From: Oligoflexia bacterium
GTDB taxonomy: Bacteria; Bdellovibrionota; Bdellovibrionia; JABDDW01
NCBI GenBank assembly: GCA_034439615.1
Contig: JAWXAT010000017.1
Coordinates: 1-62,351, forward strand
Reading direction: 5' to 3'
Length of the DNA stretch: 62,351 nucleotides
Shown: positions 1 to 7,651 of the stretch, in pieces
Layout: every line of letters begins with the position of its first letter
How positions within the stretch are numbered: position 1 is the stretch's first letter
The notes under the pieces: model-generated
What the model saw: the letters and a program-made list of their open reading frames with translations, nothing else
The model's database searches: none
What the model was told of the DNA's origin: nothing
Translations under genes and position numbers: made by a program

Positions 1-131
1 AATTGTTTGGCTGAATTTAAATAACTAACCACACCAAGGCTGGTAATTAACAAAAGTGCTGAGGCAATTATTGCCTCAGCCATGCCGAGGCCTTTTTGAT
101 TTAAATGTCTTAGACGTATGAAGTTATCCAT
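1..131 (-). CDS. type IV prepilin-like protein, N-terminus only (cut by window edge)
   Basis: Reading the minus strand from an ATG at 131 gives 43 residues that run off the window. The start is a short basic leader ending in K-G, followed by LGMAEAIIASALLLITSLGV. If prepilin peptidase cuts after that Gly (residue 14), the fifth mature residue is Glu, the hallmark of class III signal peptides of type IV pilins and pseudopilins, followed by a hydrophobic helix. In the family this helix anchors the subunit before pilus or pseudopilus assembly. The small acidic-hydrophobic pattern resembles minor pilins of the PilV/PilE type, but the distinguishing C-terminal part is missing. No strong ribosome binding site is visible, so the exact start is uncertain. 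Confidence 0.6.
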   Translation of the reverse strand, partial: MDNFIRLRHLNQKGLGMAEAIIASALLLITSLGVVSYLNSAKQ

Positions 132-386
132 TAAATAAAAGTTATGGGTATTGAAAATACTAGTCAACATGAAACTAGAGTTTGAGCATTTTCGTGAATA
201 AATTGCGGACTTGGTTTACAAAAATACCCAATCTAATCTGAATTCTAGATTAAGTCTTTCCCTCTCCTACACCAGACCCCTTAAAAACAATAATTGTGTC
301 GAACGCTTCACTTCAGTGCATGGCATATAAGTTGCTCAAGTATCATTCAAAACCGGTAATTTACCTCTCATAAGGAGTATAATTTC

Positions 387-974
387 ATGAAAAATTTATC
401 GTTAATCATTGCTATCACCCTCATCTTTTCGATCATGCTAGTGACAAATTCGTCTCACGCTTATTTTGCGACAAATGCCCTTCAAGACTCAGTTAACACT
501 TACCCAGATGGTTCAGGTGGTTTTGTCTATCGTTATACCGAAGCTGATGGCGGAATCACATGGGCGTGGGATGCCAACGCTGACGGACGCTTCGAAAAAT
601 GGAAAAGCATTTATAATATTCCCAATCAAAAAGGTTACGGCGTATTTTATTGGGATTGGAATCAACGTGGAACACCTCAAGGTTATGCTTGGGCCTATGA
701 TAATGAAGATAATTATTTTGAAAAAGCTTGGGACGGAGACGGTGATGGTTTTTTTGAAAGTTTCTGCACCTACTCTCGTGATGTGGGCTGTGTGAGTTGG
801 GTATCAGCCAGTACATGTAATCTTGTTGAGCGTAAACAACTTCATACCAAAGCTTACCATGAGCAAATTGCTGCACTCTCATCTGGCAACACGCTTCGCA
901 TAAAACGTGCGCAAGCTGAATACACACGTGCAACTGTCGTTCTAAATGCCTGTAAGTATCGAATGGGCGGATAA
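387..974 (+). CDS. exported protein with Asp-rich, Trp-rich repeats (possible Ca2+ loops)
   Basis: 195 aa, not recognised as a named family. Residues 1-25 form a Sec signal peptide (basic start, long hydrophobic core, SHA cleavage region), so the product is periplasmic or secreted. The centre carries short repeated units rich in Trp and Asp: DANADGRFE, DWNQRG, DNEDNYFE and DGDGDGFFES, spaced roughly 20-25 residues apart. The first and last have the DxDxDG spacing of EF-hand/dockerin-like calcium loops. Two Cys lie just after the last unit and two more in a helical C-terminal tail. A strong Shine-Dalgarno AAGGAG (372-377) fixes the ATG. It is a single gene; hflX follows 44 nt later. The calcium-binding role is inference. 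Confidence 0.75.
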   Translation: MKNLSLIIAITLIFSIMLVTNSSHAYFATNALQDSVNTYPDGSGGFVYRYTEADGGITWAWDANADGRFEKWKSIYNIPNQKGYGVFYWDWNQRGTPQGYAWAYDNEDNYFEKAWDGDGDGFFESFCTYSRDVGCVSWVSASTCNLVERKQLHTKAYHEQIAALSSGNTLRIKRAQAEYTRATVVLNACKYRMGG

Positions 975-982
975 GTTTCTTG

Positions 983-999
983 AGTGGCCTTTTGCCACT
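983..999 (+). terminator. short hairpin after the Asp-rich exported protein
   Basis: AGTGGC (983-988) and GCCACT (994-999) form a 6-bp stem with a 5-nt loop 8 nt after the stop codon. Only a few T residues follow, so this is a weak intrinsic terminator at best, and it overlaps the region that must hold the hflX promoter. Confidence 0.3.
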
Positions 1000-1018
1000 T
1001 TAGTGATAGTGTTGATCG

Positions 1019-2404
1019 ATGTCGAATCAATCAAAATCTAACGCCGTTTTAGTTACAATTCACACGCCAAATTTGAGTGTGGAGGATCTAGAAAGTTCTC
1101 TTCAAGAACTCACGCGCCTTGTAACCACACTTGGTTACATGGTCGTGGGGCAAGTAAGACAAAAAAGAAGTTCAGATAAATATGCGACAGTTCTCGGAGA
1201 GGGAAAGCTTGCTGAATTAGCCCTTTGGACAAGTGGTTCCGGAAAAGTATCTACATCTTTTAAAAGAAAGAAAAATAAAGCCGCACTAAAACGTGACGCC
1301 GAAGCGGCAGAGGCTGATGAATCTGAGTTGGTCGATTCTGAAGACGACTCAGATAGCGAGCCTGAATTTACTGGTGAACAAGCTCAAATTGTCATTGTTG
1401 ATTGTGACCTTTCTCCTTCTCAACTGAGAAATCTTGAAAGTGCTGTCGGGGTCACCGTACTTGATCGTACAGGTGTGATTATTGAAATCTTTGGACGACA
1501 CGCCCGCACTCGTGCAGCAAGACTTCAAGTTGAGATCGCAAAACTTAATTACATGGCTCCTCGTTTACGCGAAACGGGAGGTAGCAGTGAACGACAAGGC
1601 GGGGGCATCGGCGGTAAAGGCTCAGGTGAAACAAGTCTTGAACTTGATAAACGTAGAATTCGTGATCGAATTAAAGAACTAAAAACTGAATTGGCATCTA
1701 TAGGTAATGAACATCAACAGCGTCGTGCAAGACGTGAAAAAGAATTAACAGTGGCGCTGGTCGGTTACACCAATGCTGGTAAATCATCATTGATGCGTGC
1801 CATGACCGGAAGTGAAGTTCTCGTTGCTGATAAACTTTTTGCAACACTTGATACAACCATTCGCCCACTGTACCCCGAAACACAGCCAAAGGTTTTGATG
1901 TCTGATACCGTAGGCTTTATTAAAAAATTACCCCATGACCTTGTGGCATCTTTTAAATCAACTCTTGATGAAGCGGTAAGTGCTTCACTTTTACTTTTTG
2001 TAGTTGATTCAGCGGATCCGTCTTTTCGATCTCAACTCGAAGTTACTCAAAAAGTTTTAGCTGAAGTTGGAGCTACTGATGTTCCTAGTAGATTAATATT
2101 GAATAAAAAAGATCTTCTTACGATAGAAGATTTAACCACACTTAAAATGGAATATCCTGATGCGGTTTTTATTTCTACAAAAAGTAAAGAAGATCTCAAG
2201 GCTTTACGTGAACTCATTATGTCTTACTTTGAAAGTAATATGATTGATGAAGATTTATTTGTTCCATTCGCAGCTCAAGGAGTGATTGGAGAAGTAAGGT
2301 CTCGGATGCGTGTATTATCTGAAGAATATAATTCTGATGGAGTAATATTGCGTGTGCGGTCTACGTCTGAAAATCTAACTTTTGTAAAAAAGAAGCTTAA
2401 ATAA
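1019..2404 (+). CDS. hflX: ribosome-associated GTPase HflX
   Basis: 461 aa. HflX is a translational GTPase-like factor that binds 50S/70S particles and splits stalled ribosomes, for example after heat stress. The N-terminal HflX domain is followed by the glycine-rich linker GGGIGGKGSGET and a helical segment. The G domain shows G1 GYTNAGKSS at about 248-256, G3 DTVGF at about 296 and G4 NKKD at about 361. An unusual feature is a charged insert (about residues 85-123, Lys/Arg-rich then strongly acidic) inside the N-terminal domain, before the conserved LSPSQLRNLE segment. That makes the protein longer than most HflX proteins, which are about 430 aa. No Shine-Dalgarno is seen. The TTGAGT (980-985)/GATAGT (1005-1010) boxes just upstream could make the mRNA nearly leaderless. 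It is convergent with the zinc-ribbon gene. Confidence 0.95.
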   Translation: MSNQSKSNAVLVTIHTPNLSVEDLESSLQELTRLVTTLGYMVVGQVRQKRSSDKYATVLGEGKLAELALWTSGSGKVSTSFKRKKNKAALKRDAEAAEADESELVDSEDDSDSEPEFTGEQAQIVIVDCDLSPSQLRNLESAVGVTVLDRTGVIIEIFGRHARTRAARLQVEIAKLNYMAPRLRETGGSSERQGGGIGGKGSGETSLELDKRRIRDRIKELKTELASIGNEHQQRRARREKELTVALVGYTNAGKSSLMRAMTGSEVLVADKLFATLDTTIRPLYPETQPKVLMSDTVGFIKKLPHDLVASFKSTLDEAVSASLLLFVVDSADPSFRSQLEVTQKVLAEVGATDVPSRLILNKKDLLTIEDLTTLKMEYPDAVFISTKSKEDLKALRELIMSYFESNMIDEDLFVPFAAQGVIGEVRSRMRVLSEEYNSDGVILRVRSTSENLTFVKKKLK

Positions 2405-2410
2405 AGAATT

Positions 2411-2602
2411 TTATAATTTAGATAATAATAATCCGCAATCTACACAGTGGCGATCGCCATTTTTTCTACGCGCTAAGTGTTTGTCGTTATCACACCTTTG
2501 TTGTTGGGGCATGTTCAGTTTTTCACCGCAAGTGGGGCAAAATGAAACTTGTGATTGAGCGCGACCATGATTCATATTCGGGCAACGTGCAGATTGATTC
2601 AT
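2411..2602 (-). CDS. small zinc-ribbon protein coupled to infA
   Basis: 63 aa. Contains CPTC, a single Cys about 14 residues on, and a C-terminal CVDC, plus an earlier Cys at residue 7, so enough ligands for one or two zinc-binding ribbons. There is no catalytic domain. The start codon overlaps the infA stop (TAATG), so translation is probably coupled and the two genes share a transcript. A role near translation or nucleic acids is plausible from the coupling alone, but no function can be assigned. It ends 6 nt from the convergent hflX stop. Confidence 0.65.
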   Translation of the reverse strand: MNQSARCPNMNHGRAQSQVSFCPTCGEKLNMPQQQRCDNDKHLARRKNGDRHCVDCGLLLSKL

Positions 2603-2823
2603 TAAAATCTTTCTCGGTGTGTGATGAATCCGTGAGTAGGATCATAAGGCGAAACAGTTACGGTAACTTTATCTCCGGGCACAATTCTAATTTTGAAGCG
2701 CTTCATTTTGCCGCTGAGTTTGGCAAGAATCGTGATTCCGCCATCAAGCAAGACGGAGTAATTACCCCCACCTTTTGTTGTGGTTATTGTTCCTGCCAAC
2801 GCAATATTATCATCCTTAGCCAA
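2602..2823 (-). CDS. infA: translation initiation factor IF-1
   Basis: 73 aa, the usual size of IF-1, a single OB-fold that binds the A site of the 30S subunit during initiation. The start MAKDDNIALAGTI and the segments SGKMKRFKIRIVPGDKVTV and SPYDPTHG match the family pattern closely. The start codon is TTG at 2823-2821. It is preceded by GAGGA at ordinary spacing and gives the family-typical MAK start, whereas no in-frame ATG does. A one-base overlap links it to the downstream zinc-ribbon gene. Confidence 0.95.
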   Translation of the reverse strand: MAKDDNIALAGTITTTKGGGNYSVLLDGGITILAKLSGKMKRFKIRIVPGDKVTVTVSPYDPTHGFITHRERF

Positions 2824-2955
2824 ATGTAATTCCTCACAGTGAAAAGTATTTCCAATACTGTAACAGTTTAGCCGACTTAGCGATACTGGAAATCGCTGAA
2901 AGCCGTCTTGTCGTATGTGTTGACGTTGACGGCTATTACAGCGGCCTAAAGCATG

Positions 2956-3561
2956 TTACTTCACGCGTTTATAAGTCATTTCCATCATTTTAAATTCTTT
3001 GTTATCGGTCATGCCGGGGCCATGCATAGTGTAGGTCATATTATTTTTATCGATAACTTTCCACTCGCCACGGTAGGTAGATTTTCTCTCTTTTTTCATC
3101 GGGCATGAAAATTCGCCACTATCAGTAAGCGTTTTTGTTGCGGCATCAAAATCACCCGTGCCATGCATAACTCCTGTGCCCATATTATCAAGCCAGATGG
3201 TTTCATATTTGTTTTTAATATTATCGTACCCAACAAGACCCATACCTTCAAAGGGCATGCCCATCGCTAAACCTTTCGTGTCATGCTGCAAAAAGCGTCC
3301 GCCAAGAATCATTTTCATGCTGCTTGTGCCTTTTGATTCTTGAGGCTTTCCATCAGCAGATTCCCACCATTTTGATGTGTACTTCCAGTTTCCTGCCATA
3401 TCAGCTAGAATTTTATGTGGAGCTCCTGGAGTTGCGTATGCAGTCCATGCTTTCATCATTTCTTGATGCTTTGGATCATTAGGAATCTTTGCTGTATCAG
3501 CAGCAACTGCAGTGACGCTCATTGCGACAGTCATGATTAATAAAAATAGATTTTTTTTCAT
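2956..3561 (-). CDS. exported DUF1579 family protein
   Basis: 201 aa with a clear signal peptide (residues 1-21, AVA-A cleavage), so periplasmic. The mature part matches the DUF1579 pattern: HKILADMAGNWKY, then ILGGRFLQ, FEGMGLVGYDN, ETIWLDNMGTG and a C-terminal KMMEMTYKR. These proteins are predicted lipocalin-like beta barrels of unknown function. A strong AAGGAG lies 6-8 nt before the ATG. The gene is divergent from the ATL gene and monocistronic as far as can be seen. Confidence 0.85.
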   Translation of the reverse strand: MKKNLFLLIMTVAMSVTAVAADTAKIPNDPKHQEMMKAWTAYATPGAPHKILADMAGNWKYTSKWWESADGKPQESKGTSSMKMILGGRFLQHDTKGLAMGMPFEGMGLVGYDNIKNKYETIWLDNMGTGVMHGTGDFDAATKTLTDSGEFSCPMKKERKSTYRGEWKVIDKNNMTYTMHGPGMTDNKEFKMMEMTYKRVK

Positions 3562-3612
3562 AGAAGTTCTCCTTTGGATGAATGTTCTTGATAAAAAAAA
3601 CTATCAGCTGAC

Positions 3613-3642
3613 TTGTCATAGAGCAAGTAGTCAGTCTACAAA
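3613..3642 (+). promoter_or_regulatory. promoter-like boxes immediately before the ATL gene
   Basis: TTGTCA (3613-3618), an 18-bp spacer and TACAAA (3637-3642) precede the ATG at 3651 by 8 nt. No Shine-Dalgarno is present in between, so a transcript from this promoter would begin almost at the start codon. Confidence 0.4.
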
Positions 3643-3650
3643 TAATAAGT

Positions 3651-3968
3651 ATGCTTACGGATTTTACAAAACAAGTAATCAAAATGATCAAAAAAATACC
3701 CAAAGGCAAGGTGGCTACCTACGGGCAAATTGCTAAACTTTCTGGTAAACCACATGGTGCTCGTGGAGTTTCTTGGATTCTTCACTCATGTTCTAAAAGT
3801 CATAATCTACCTTGGCACCGTGTTATTAATTCTAAGGGGAAAATATCATTTCATTGGTCAACGCCTGATTTTCTTCGTCAAAAAAGAATTTTGTATAAAG
3901 AAGGCATTAAGTTTTTAACCGAAGATCAAATAGACTTAGTTAAATATCAATGGCGTACTTCCAAATAA
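3651..3968 (+). CDS. atl: alkyltransferase-like DNA-binding protein (ATL)
   Basis: 105 aa, matching only the C-terminal DNA-binding half of O6-methylguanine-DNA methyltransferase. The IPKGKVATYGQIA helix region and the HGARGVSWIL helix-turn-helix are present. The active-site motif, PCHRV in true methyltransferases, reads PWHRVI here, with Trp replacing the acceptor Cys. This is the defining change of ATL proteins (E. coli YbaZ, yeast Atl1). They bind and flip O6-alkylguanine without repairing it and hand the lesion to nucleotide excision repair. The gene is convergent with the MCE gene (1-nt gap). A leaderless start is suspected. Confidence 0.92.
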   Translation: MLTDFTKQVIKMIKKIPKGKVATYGQIAKLSGKPHGARGVSWILHSCSKSHNLPWHRVINSKGKISFHWSTPDFLRQKRILYKEGIKFLTEDQIDLVKYQWRTSK

Positions 3969-3969
3969 A

Positions 3970-4827
3970 TTAGAGTTCAAGTTGGGGGTTCCATTTCCCT
4001 GAATCTTTTGGGGCTTCCCCATGAAGTGGATAACGGCTTTGTGCTTTGGCTACTGCGCCGGGATTATTTGGGGTAAAAAATTCGATGCCACCATGCATAA
4101 TAGAATCAAATGAATTCACCTTAATCTCTGAATTAAATAAACCCAGATCTGCTTTGATTCCAGCTTTTCTCCAAAATACAGAATTTGTGCGAATGAGATT
4201 CACGTATTTATTTTGAACATCAATCTGTATGACGGCCACTTGCGCGGTTTTAGAAAGGGCTACTTTACTTATTGAACCAACTTTGATTCCTCGAAATGTG
4301 ACGGAATCTCCTGGAGAGATTGATTCTGCATTACTTGTCTCAATAAAATAAACAGATGTGTTTTCTAACGAATCATTAGATTCAGGACTCAATTGCCCTT
4401 TAAATTCTAATTTGGTTTTTCCCTCAGGGTTCCCTGGTTCTACGGCAATGTAAGTGCCGTCAAAAATTGTTTCGAGGCCACTAATGCCAGCGGCACTGAC
4501 TTTAGGCATGACCATCCAAAATTTTGAACCGGCAACAGCAAAATTCTCAGCATCGCTTGTCAGCTTGATATAAACAATTGCGTCTTTTGTATCTTTTGTG
4601 AGTGAAATCTTTTTGACCGTACCAATGGGAACACCTCGATAACGAACTCGAGTTTTTTCAGCTTGAATACCAGAGGCATCGTCAAAAAATATTTTAATAG
4701 TCGGGCCGCCCTGATTAAAATGATCAAATACGAGCCAGCCTGAAATCAGTATGGCAAAAATTGGAAATAACCAAACATGCCAATTTGATCGTATATTTTT
4801 TATTTTTTGTTCAACTTGTTTTTTCAT
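3970..4827 (-). CDS. pqiB: PqiB-like MCE protein with two MCE domains
   Basis: 285 aa from the ATG at 4827, which gives the normal basic start MKKQVEQ before a membrane anchor (about residues 16-33). Longer in-frame starts would only lie inside pqiA. Two MCE domains follow (about 37-125 and 150-240), each beginning with a TxIxFxDAxGI or SISPGDSVTFRGI-like strand and the RGVPIG/RGIKVG turn. E. coli PqiB has three MCE domains, so this is a short version. MCE proteins form rings or tubes that carry lipids across the periplasm. It overlaps pqiA by 17 nt, so the two are translationally coupled. Confidence 0.85.
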   Translation of the reverse strand: MKKQVEQKIKNIRSNWHVWLFPIFAILISGWLVFDHFNQGGPTIKIFFDDASGIQAEKTRVRYRGVPIGTVKKISLTKDTKDAIVYIKLTSDAENFAVAGSKFWMVMPKVSAAGISGLETIFDGTYIAVEPGNPEGKTKLEFKGQLSPESNDSLENTSVYFIETSNAESISPGDSVTFRGIKVGSISKVALSKTAQVAVIQIDVQNKYVNLIRTNSVFWRKAGIKADLGLFNSEIKVNSFDSIMHGGIEFFTPNNPGAVAKAQSRYPLHGEAPKDSGKWNPQLEL

Positions 4828-5431
4828 TTTCTTTATCCCACAATAGTTTAGGGTCAAAATTATCAGATGCAAGCATGGTAAATATAACTACAAAAGCAAA
4901 TAAGACGGAGCCAACCTCAGGTGTTACTGATGTCCAATGACCCAATTTCATGACTGCGACAAGTACAGCCAATAAATAAATATCTAACATTGACCATCTG
5001 CCTATTGCCTCAATGATGTGGTAAAGGCGTGTTTTAAACTTGGGATTGCCCACACTATTTGCGGTTAGCGATAAATAAAATAAAATAATGAGTTTTAAAA
5101 AAGGTATTAACATACTTGCTAAAAAAACTATGAGAGCAATGGGCCAAGAACCATCTTCTGCTAGAGATAAAATTCCACTCCAAATTGTTGAGCTATTTTT
5201 ATTGCCGTAAAGTTCAACAGTCATAAACGGGAAAAAATTTGCAGGAATATAAAATATCAGTGCAGTCATAGAAAACGCTAATGTCAATTTTGCAGATTTT
5301 CTTGCAAGTCGATGATTGTTGTATCCACAGCGGTCGCACTCAATACTTTTTTCTAATTCGTCAGACAAAAGAAGTGGATTTGAGCACTGATAGCATATGA
5401 AGTGTCGGGGTTGATTTTTTAAAGTGCTCAT
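4811..5431 (-). CDS. pqiA: PqiA-type inner-membrane protein
   Basis: 206 aa, a single PqiA domain. It begins with two rubredoxin-like CxxC pairs (C13/C16 and C32/C35) facing the cytoplasm, then four hydrophobic segments (about 50-70, 95-120, 140-160, 165-185). E. coli PqiA has two such domains; single-domain forms are common in other phyla. PqiA is the membrane partner of PqiB in the MCE lipid transport system. Its start overlaps the stop of the upstream beta-barrel gene by one base (TAATG) and its end overlaps pqiB, so all three genes form one operon. Confidence 0.88.
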   Translation of the reverse strand: MSTLKNQPRHFICYQCSNPLLLSDELEKSIECDRCGYNNHRLARKSAKLTLAFSMTALIFYIPANFFPFMTVELYGNKNSSTIWSGILSLAEDGSWPIALIVFLASMLIPFLKLIILFYLSLTANSVGNPKFKTRLYHIIEAIGRWSMLDIYLLAVLVAVMKLGHWTSVTPEVGSVLFAFVVIFTMLASDNFDPKLLWDKENEKTS

Positions 5432-6027
5432 TATTTTTCCTGTATCATATATTTCACACCAAAAAGGATTCCATATTGATGGGCATCTTCATTTGGTTTA
5501 GTTGACAATGAATAACAATAACGTCCGTCTAAAATTGTTGCGATTTTTTCGTTTGTCCATACTTCCCACTGGATGGAATATTCAATCCCTGATTCGACCA
5601 TCTCACGAGCAGATGTGATTTCACCCGTAGCAATATCATTATAAATAGTCTGTGGTTCGCCATTTGAAAACATAGAATTAAAGAAAAACCCCATTGAGAA
5701 AATGTCTGATAACCAATGCCTATATCCAATCGGTACTGATATTTTATGGACCTTTTCTACCATGAATGCATTCCCAGAAGATCTTTGGTAAGTTTTATGC
5801 GTGTAAAATAATCCAATTTCGATGCCGCCTCTATCGTAAAGGTCTCCTTCAGCGAGAAATCCTATGCCCGCAAGCGGGGGCGAATATGCCGGGTTTTTTG
5901 AACGTAAGGAATGAGTTTGATGAAAAAATGGCCCAATAGTACCAAGGACTGTACCCTCATGGGCTTGGTGAGCATTGCTGGTGATGCCAACAATGAGAAT
6001 TGATAAAATTATCCAAAAGCTACCCAT
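5431..6027 (-). CDS. predicted outer-membrane beta-barrel protein, first gene of the pqi operon
   Basis: 198 aa from the ATG at 6027. A signal peptide covers about residues 1-18. The mature protein alternates short amphipathic strands rich in aromatic residues and Gly (GGIEIGLFYTH, KISVPIGYRHW, HQYGILFGVKYM), as expected for a small eight-stranded outer-membrane barrel. No specific family was recognised. The stop codon overlaps the pqiA start, so it is co-translated with PqiA and PqiB. This makes it a candidate outer-membrane end of the same transport bridge, an inference from context. It is divergent from the gene at 6104. Confidence 0.65.
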   Translation of the reverse strand: MGSFWIILSILIVGITSNAHQAHEGTVLGTIGPFFHQTHSLRSKNPAYSPPLAGIGFLAEGDLYDRGGIEIGLFYTHKTYQRSSGNAFMVEKVHKISVPIGYRHWLSDIFSMGFFFNSMFSNGEPQTIYNDIATGEITSAREMVESGIEYSIQWEVWTNEKIATILDGRYCYSLSTKPNEDAHQYGILFGVKYMIQEK

Positions 6028-6103
6028 ATTCACTGACTTAAGATACAAATACGAGTCACAAAAGACTACAAGATTCTTAAGAAGGCGGAGAGCGAATAGA
6101 TAA

Positions 6104-7042
6104 ATGTTATACTCGGTTTATACATACTTAATATTAGTACTGGCCCAAGTGCTTTTTTGCTCAGGTGTTTATGCGGCTGCCGTTGTCGAAGTCGAAAAAA
6201 AACCTAAGACTCTTATTGAGCGTAATATTGAAATTTCAAAAAAAATCGATGAATTTGCAACCGATATTGATGTTGGGTTGTCTGGTCAAAATAATAGAGA
6301 TGTAAGTTTTAGAAATCTTACTCAAGTCACTTTACGCAGTGAGGCCAATTGGGCTGAAAACGGAGCATTTACATATAAGCCTTTTCTTGACCTGAGATTG
6401 CATTTACCTAATTTTGAGAAAAAATGGCAGCTTAAATTTTCAACATCAGATGAAGAACAAGTGCGTGGTGTAAATAAAAACCGTGTGAGGACAGCACCCT
6501 CTAGACAAAATTATGGTGGTGGTGTGGGGCTTGCGCAACAGTTGGGTCAAGTCATTGCTGAGTTTGAACCTCGGGTTGAATTTCTTGATGGTGTTCGTCA
6601 TTCATACATTTTAAGACTTAAAACAAAAACTGAAAATTCATTTTTTACAATTCGCCCAGAAGCAGAACTTTTTGTGCGATCTTACGCGGGTGCAGGCGAG
6701 TTCTTTTCGATCAACACAGATATTCCTTTGTATAAAACCGCAGTTTTAACAATCATTAATGAAGAACAATATGTAGATCGAGAAAATGTTTTTTCTACAA
6801 ACAATGGTATCAGAATTGGTTATGATTATAATGATTCTATGTCACAGGGTTATTCACTCATATTTGAATCATCTAGTCGTCCGAATTATCATTTAGACCG
6901 CTATGTTGTAGCCACTGGTTTTAGCCACAAGATTTTTCAAAATATTTTGCATTACACAATTGTGCCTTACTTGGCTTTTCCAAGAACATTAGATTTTAAG
7001 GGCTCACCAGGATTAAATTTAGAGTTAAAATTAATATTTTAA
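6104..7042 (+). CDS. predicted outer-membrane beta-barrel protein
   Basis: 312 aa, with a signal peptide at about 1-24 (hydrophobic core, VYA-A). The remainder is a run of amphipathic beta strands (ITQVTLRSEANW-type, FFTIRPEAELFVRSY, GIRIGYDYNDSMSQGYSLIFES). It ends in a terminal Phe after alternating hydrophobic residues (LNLELKLIF), the classic BAM recognition signal of outer-membrane proteins. No closer family is recognised. It is divergent from the pqi operon and could share regulation with it. Confidence 0.7.
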   Translation: MLYSVYTYLILVLAQVLFCSGVYAAAVVEVEKKPKTLIERNIEISKKIDEFATDIDVGLSGQNNRDVSFRNLTQVTLRSEANWAENGAFTYKPFLDLRLHLPNFEKKWQLKFSTSDEEQVRGVNKNRVRTAPSRQNYGGGVGLAQQLGQVIAEFEPRVEFLDGVRHSYILRLKTKTENSFFTIRPEAELFVRSYAGAGEFFSINTDIPLYKTAVLTIINEEQYVDRENVFSTNNGIRIGYDYNDSMSQGYSLIFESSSRPNYHLDRYVVATGFSHKIFQNILHYTIVPYLAFPRTLDFKGSPGLNLELKLIF

Positions 7043-7044
7043 AA

Positions 7045-7069
7045 CAATAAGGTGTATTTTTACTTATTG
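7045..7069. terminator. weak hairpin between convergent genes
   Basis: CAATAAG (7045-7051) and CTTATTG (7063-7069) form a 7-bp stem with an 11-nt loop rich in T. It sits between the outer-membrane gene and the convergent periplasmic gene and overlaps the end of the latter. It is low in GC, so only a weak bidirectional terminator. Confidence 0.3.
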
Positions 7070-7645
7070 CCTTAAACCTTTTCCCTTAAATTTTATTTGT
7101 TCAACTGAATCTTCATTGGGTGTAATGCGATTCTCGATTTTTATATCTACAAGTAGATTGTCAATTAAGAGCATGTCTTCAGTAGGTTTATAGGTCAGCG
7201 TAAATTCACTTTTGGTAGTTAAAATATAAATGGCTGCCTGATCAACTTTTGGCGGAATCTTAACGGTAATTTTTTTACCTGCTAAAAGCTCTGATCTTTT
7301 TAATTCTGGCTCAATTTCATACTCTTTATCAGATACTTGTAAAGTGATGCTAATTTTGTCTGAATTGTTTTTAAGTGGTTTTAAAATAATTTTTTCTAAG
7401 CGAATGTCAACGTAAGGAGTCACTTGGATTTCAGAGTTTGATAACTTTAAAATCGAATTAAGTGTAAGGGCCATGTTTCTTTTGGCTACAGTGTTATTAA
7501 GAACACGAAAAACAGGAGTTTTTGACTTGTCATCCACAACCAAAAATGTTTCTCGGTCTTTATAAAAAAGTGGCTTTGGAATCGCTTGAACTGGCTGTGC
7601 GAAAAAAATTGATGCGATTATGAGAAATGCTTGAGCGGATTTCAT
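7064..7645 (-). CDS. exported protein of unknown function
   Basis: 193 aa with a signal peptide (residues 1-21, VQA-I). The rest is predicted all-beta with many Lys residues and regularly spaced hydrophobic strands. The mix of hydrophobic strands and the phrase VFRVLNNTVAKRN slightly recall pilus-chaperone immunoglobulin folds, but I do not recognise a family. It starts 6 nt after the DUF1232 gene and is probably the last gene of the SDR-ppc operon. Confidence 0.6.
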   Translation of the reverse strand: MKSAQAFLIIASIFFAQPVQAIPKPLFYKDRETFLVVDDKSKTPVFRVLNNTVAKRNMALTLNSILKLSNSEIQVTPYVDIRLEKIILKPLKNNSDKISITLQVSDKEYEIEPELKRSELLAGKKITVKIPPKVDQAAIYILTTKSEFTLTYKPTEDMLLIDNLLVDIKIENRITPNEDSVEQIKFKGKGLRQ

Positions 7646-7651
7646 TTAACC

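Noticed and set aside
466-933. Open frames overlapping the Asp-rich exported gene on both strands (109 and 125 aa)
   Set aside because: They lie fully inside a gene with a strong Shine-Dalgarno and signal peptide, have no ribosome binding site and no recognisable protein pattern.
2830-2955. Inverted repeat AGCCGTC/GACGGCT upstream of infA as a terminator or riboswitch
   Set aside because: The arms are only 7 nt with a long irregular interior and no T-run. No known ribosomal-protein or IF leader motif is recognisable.
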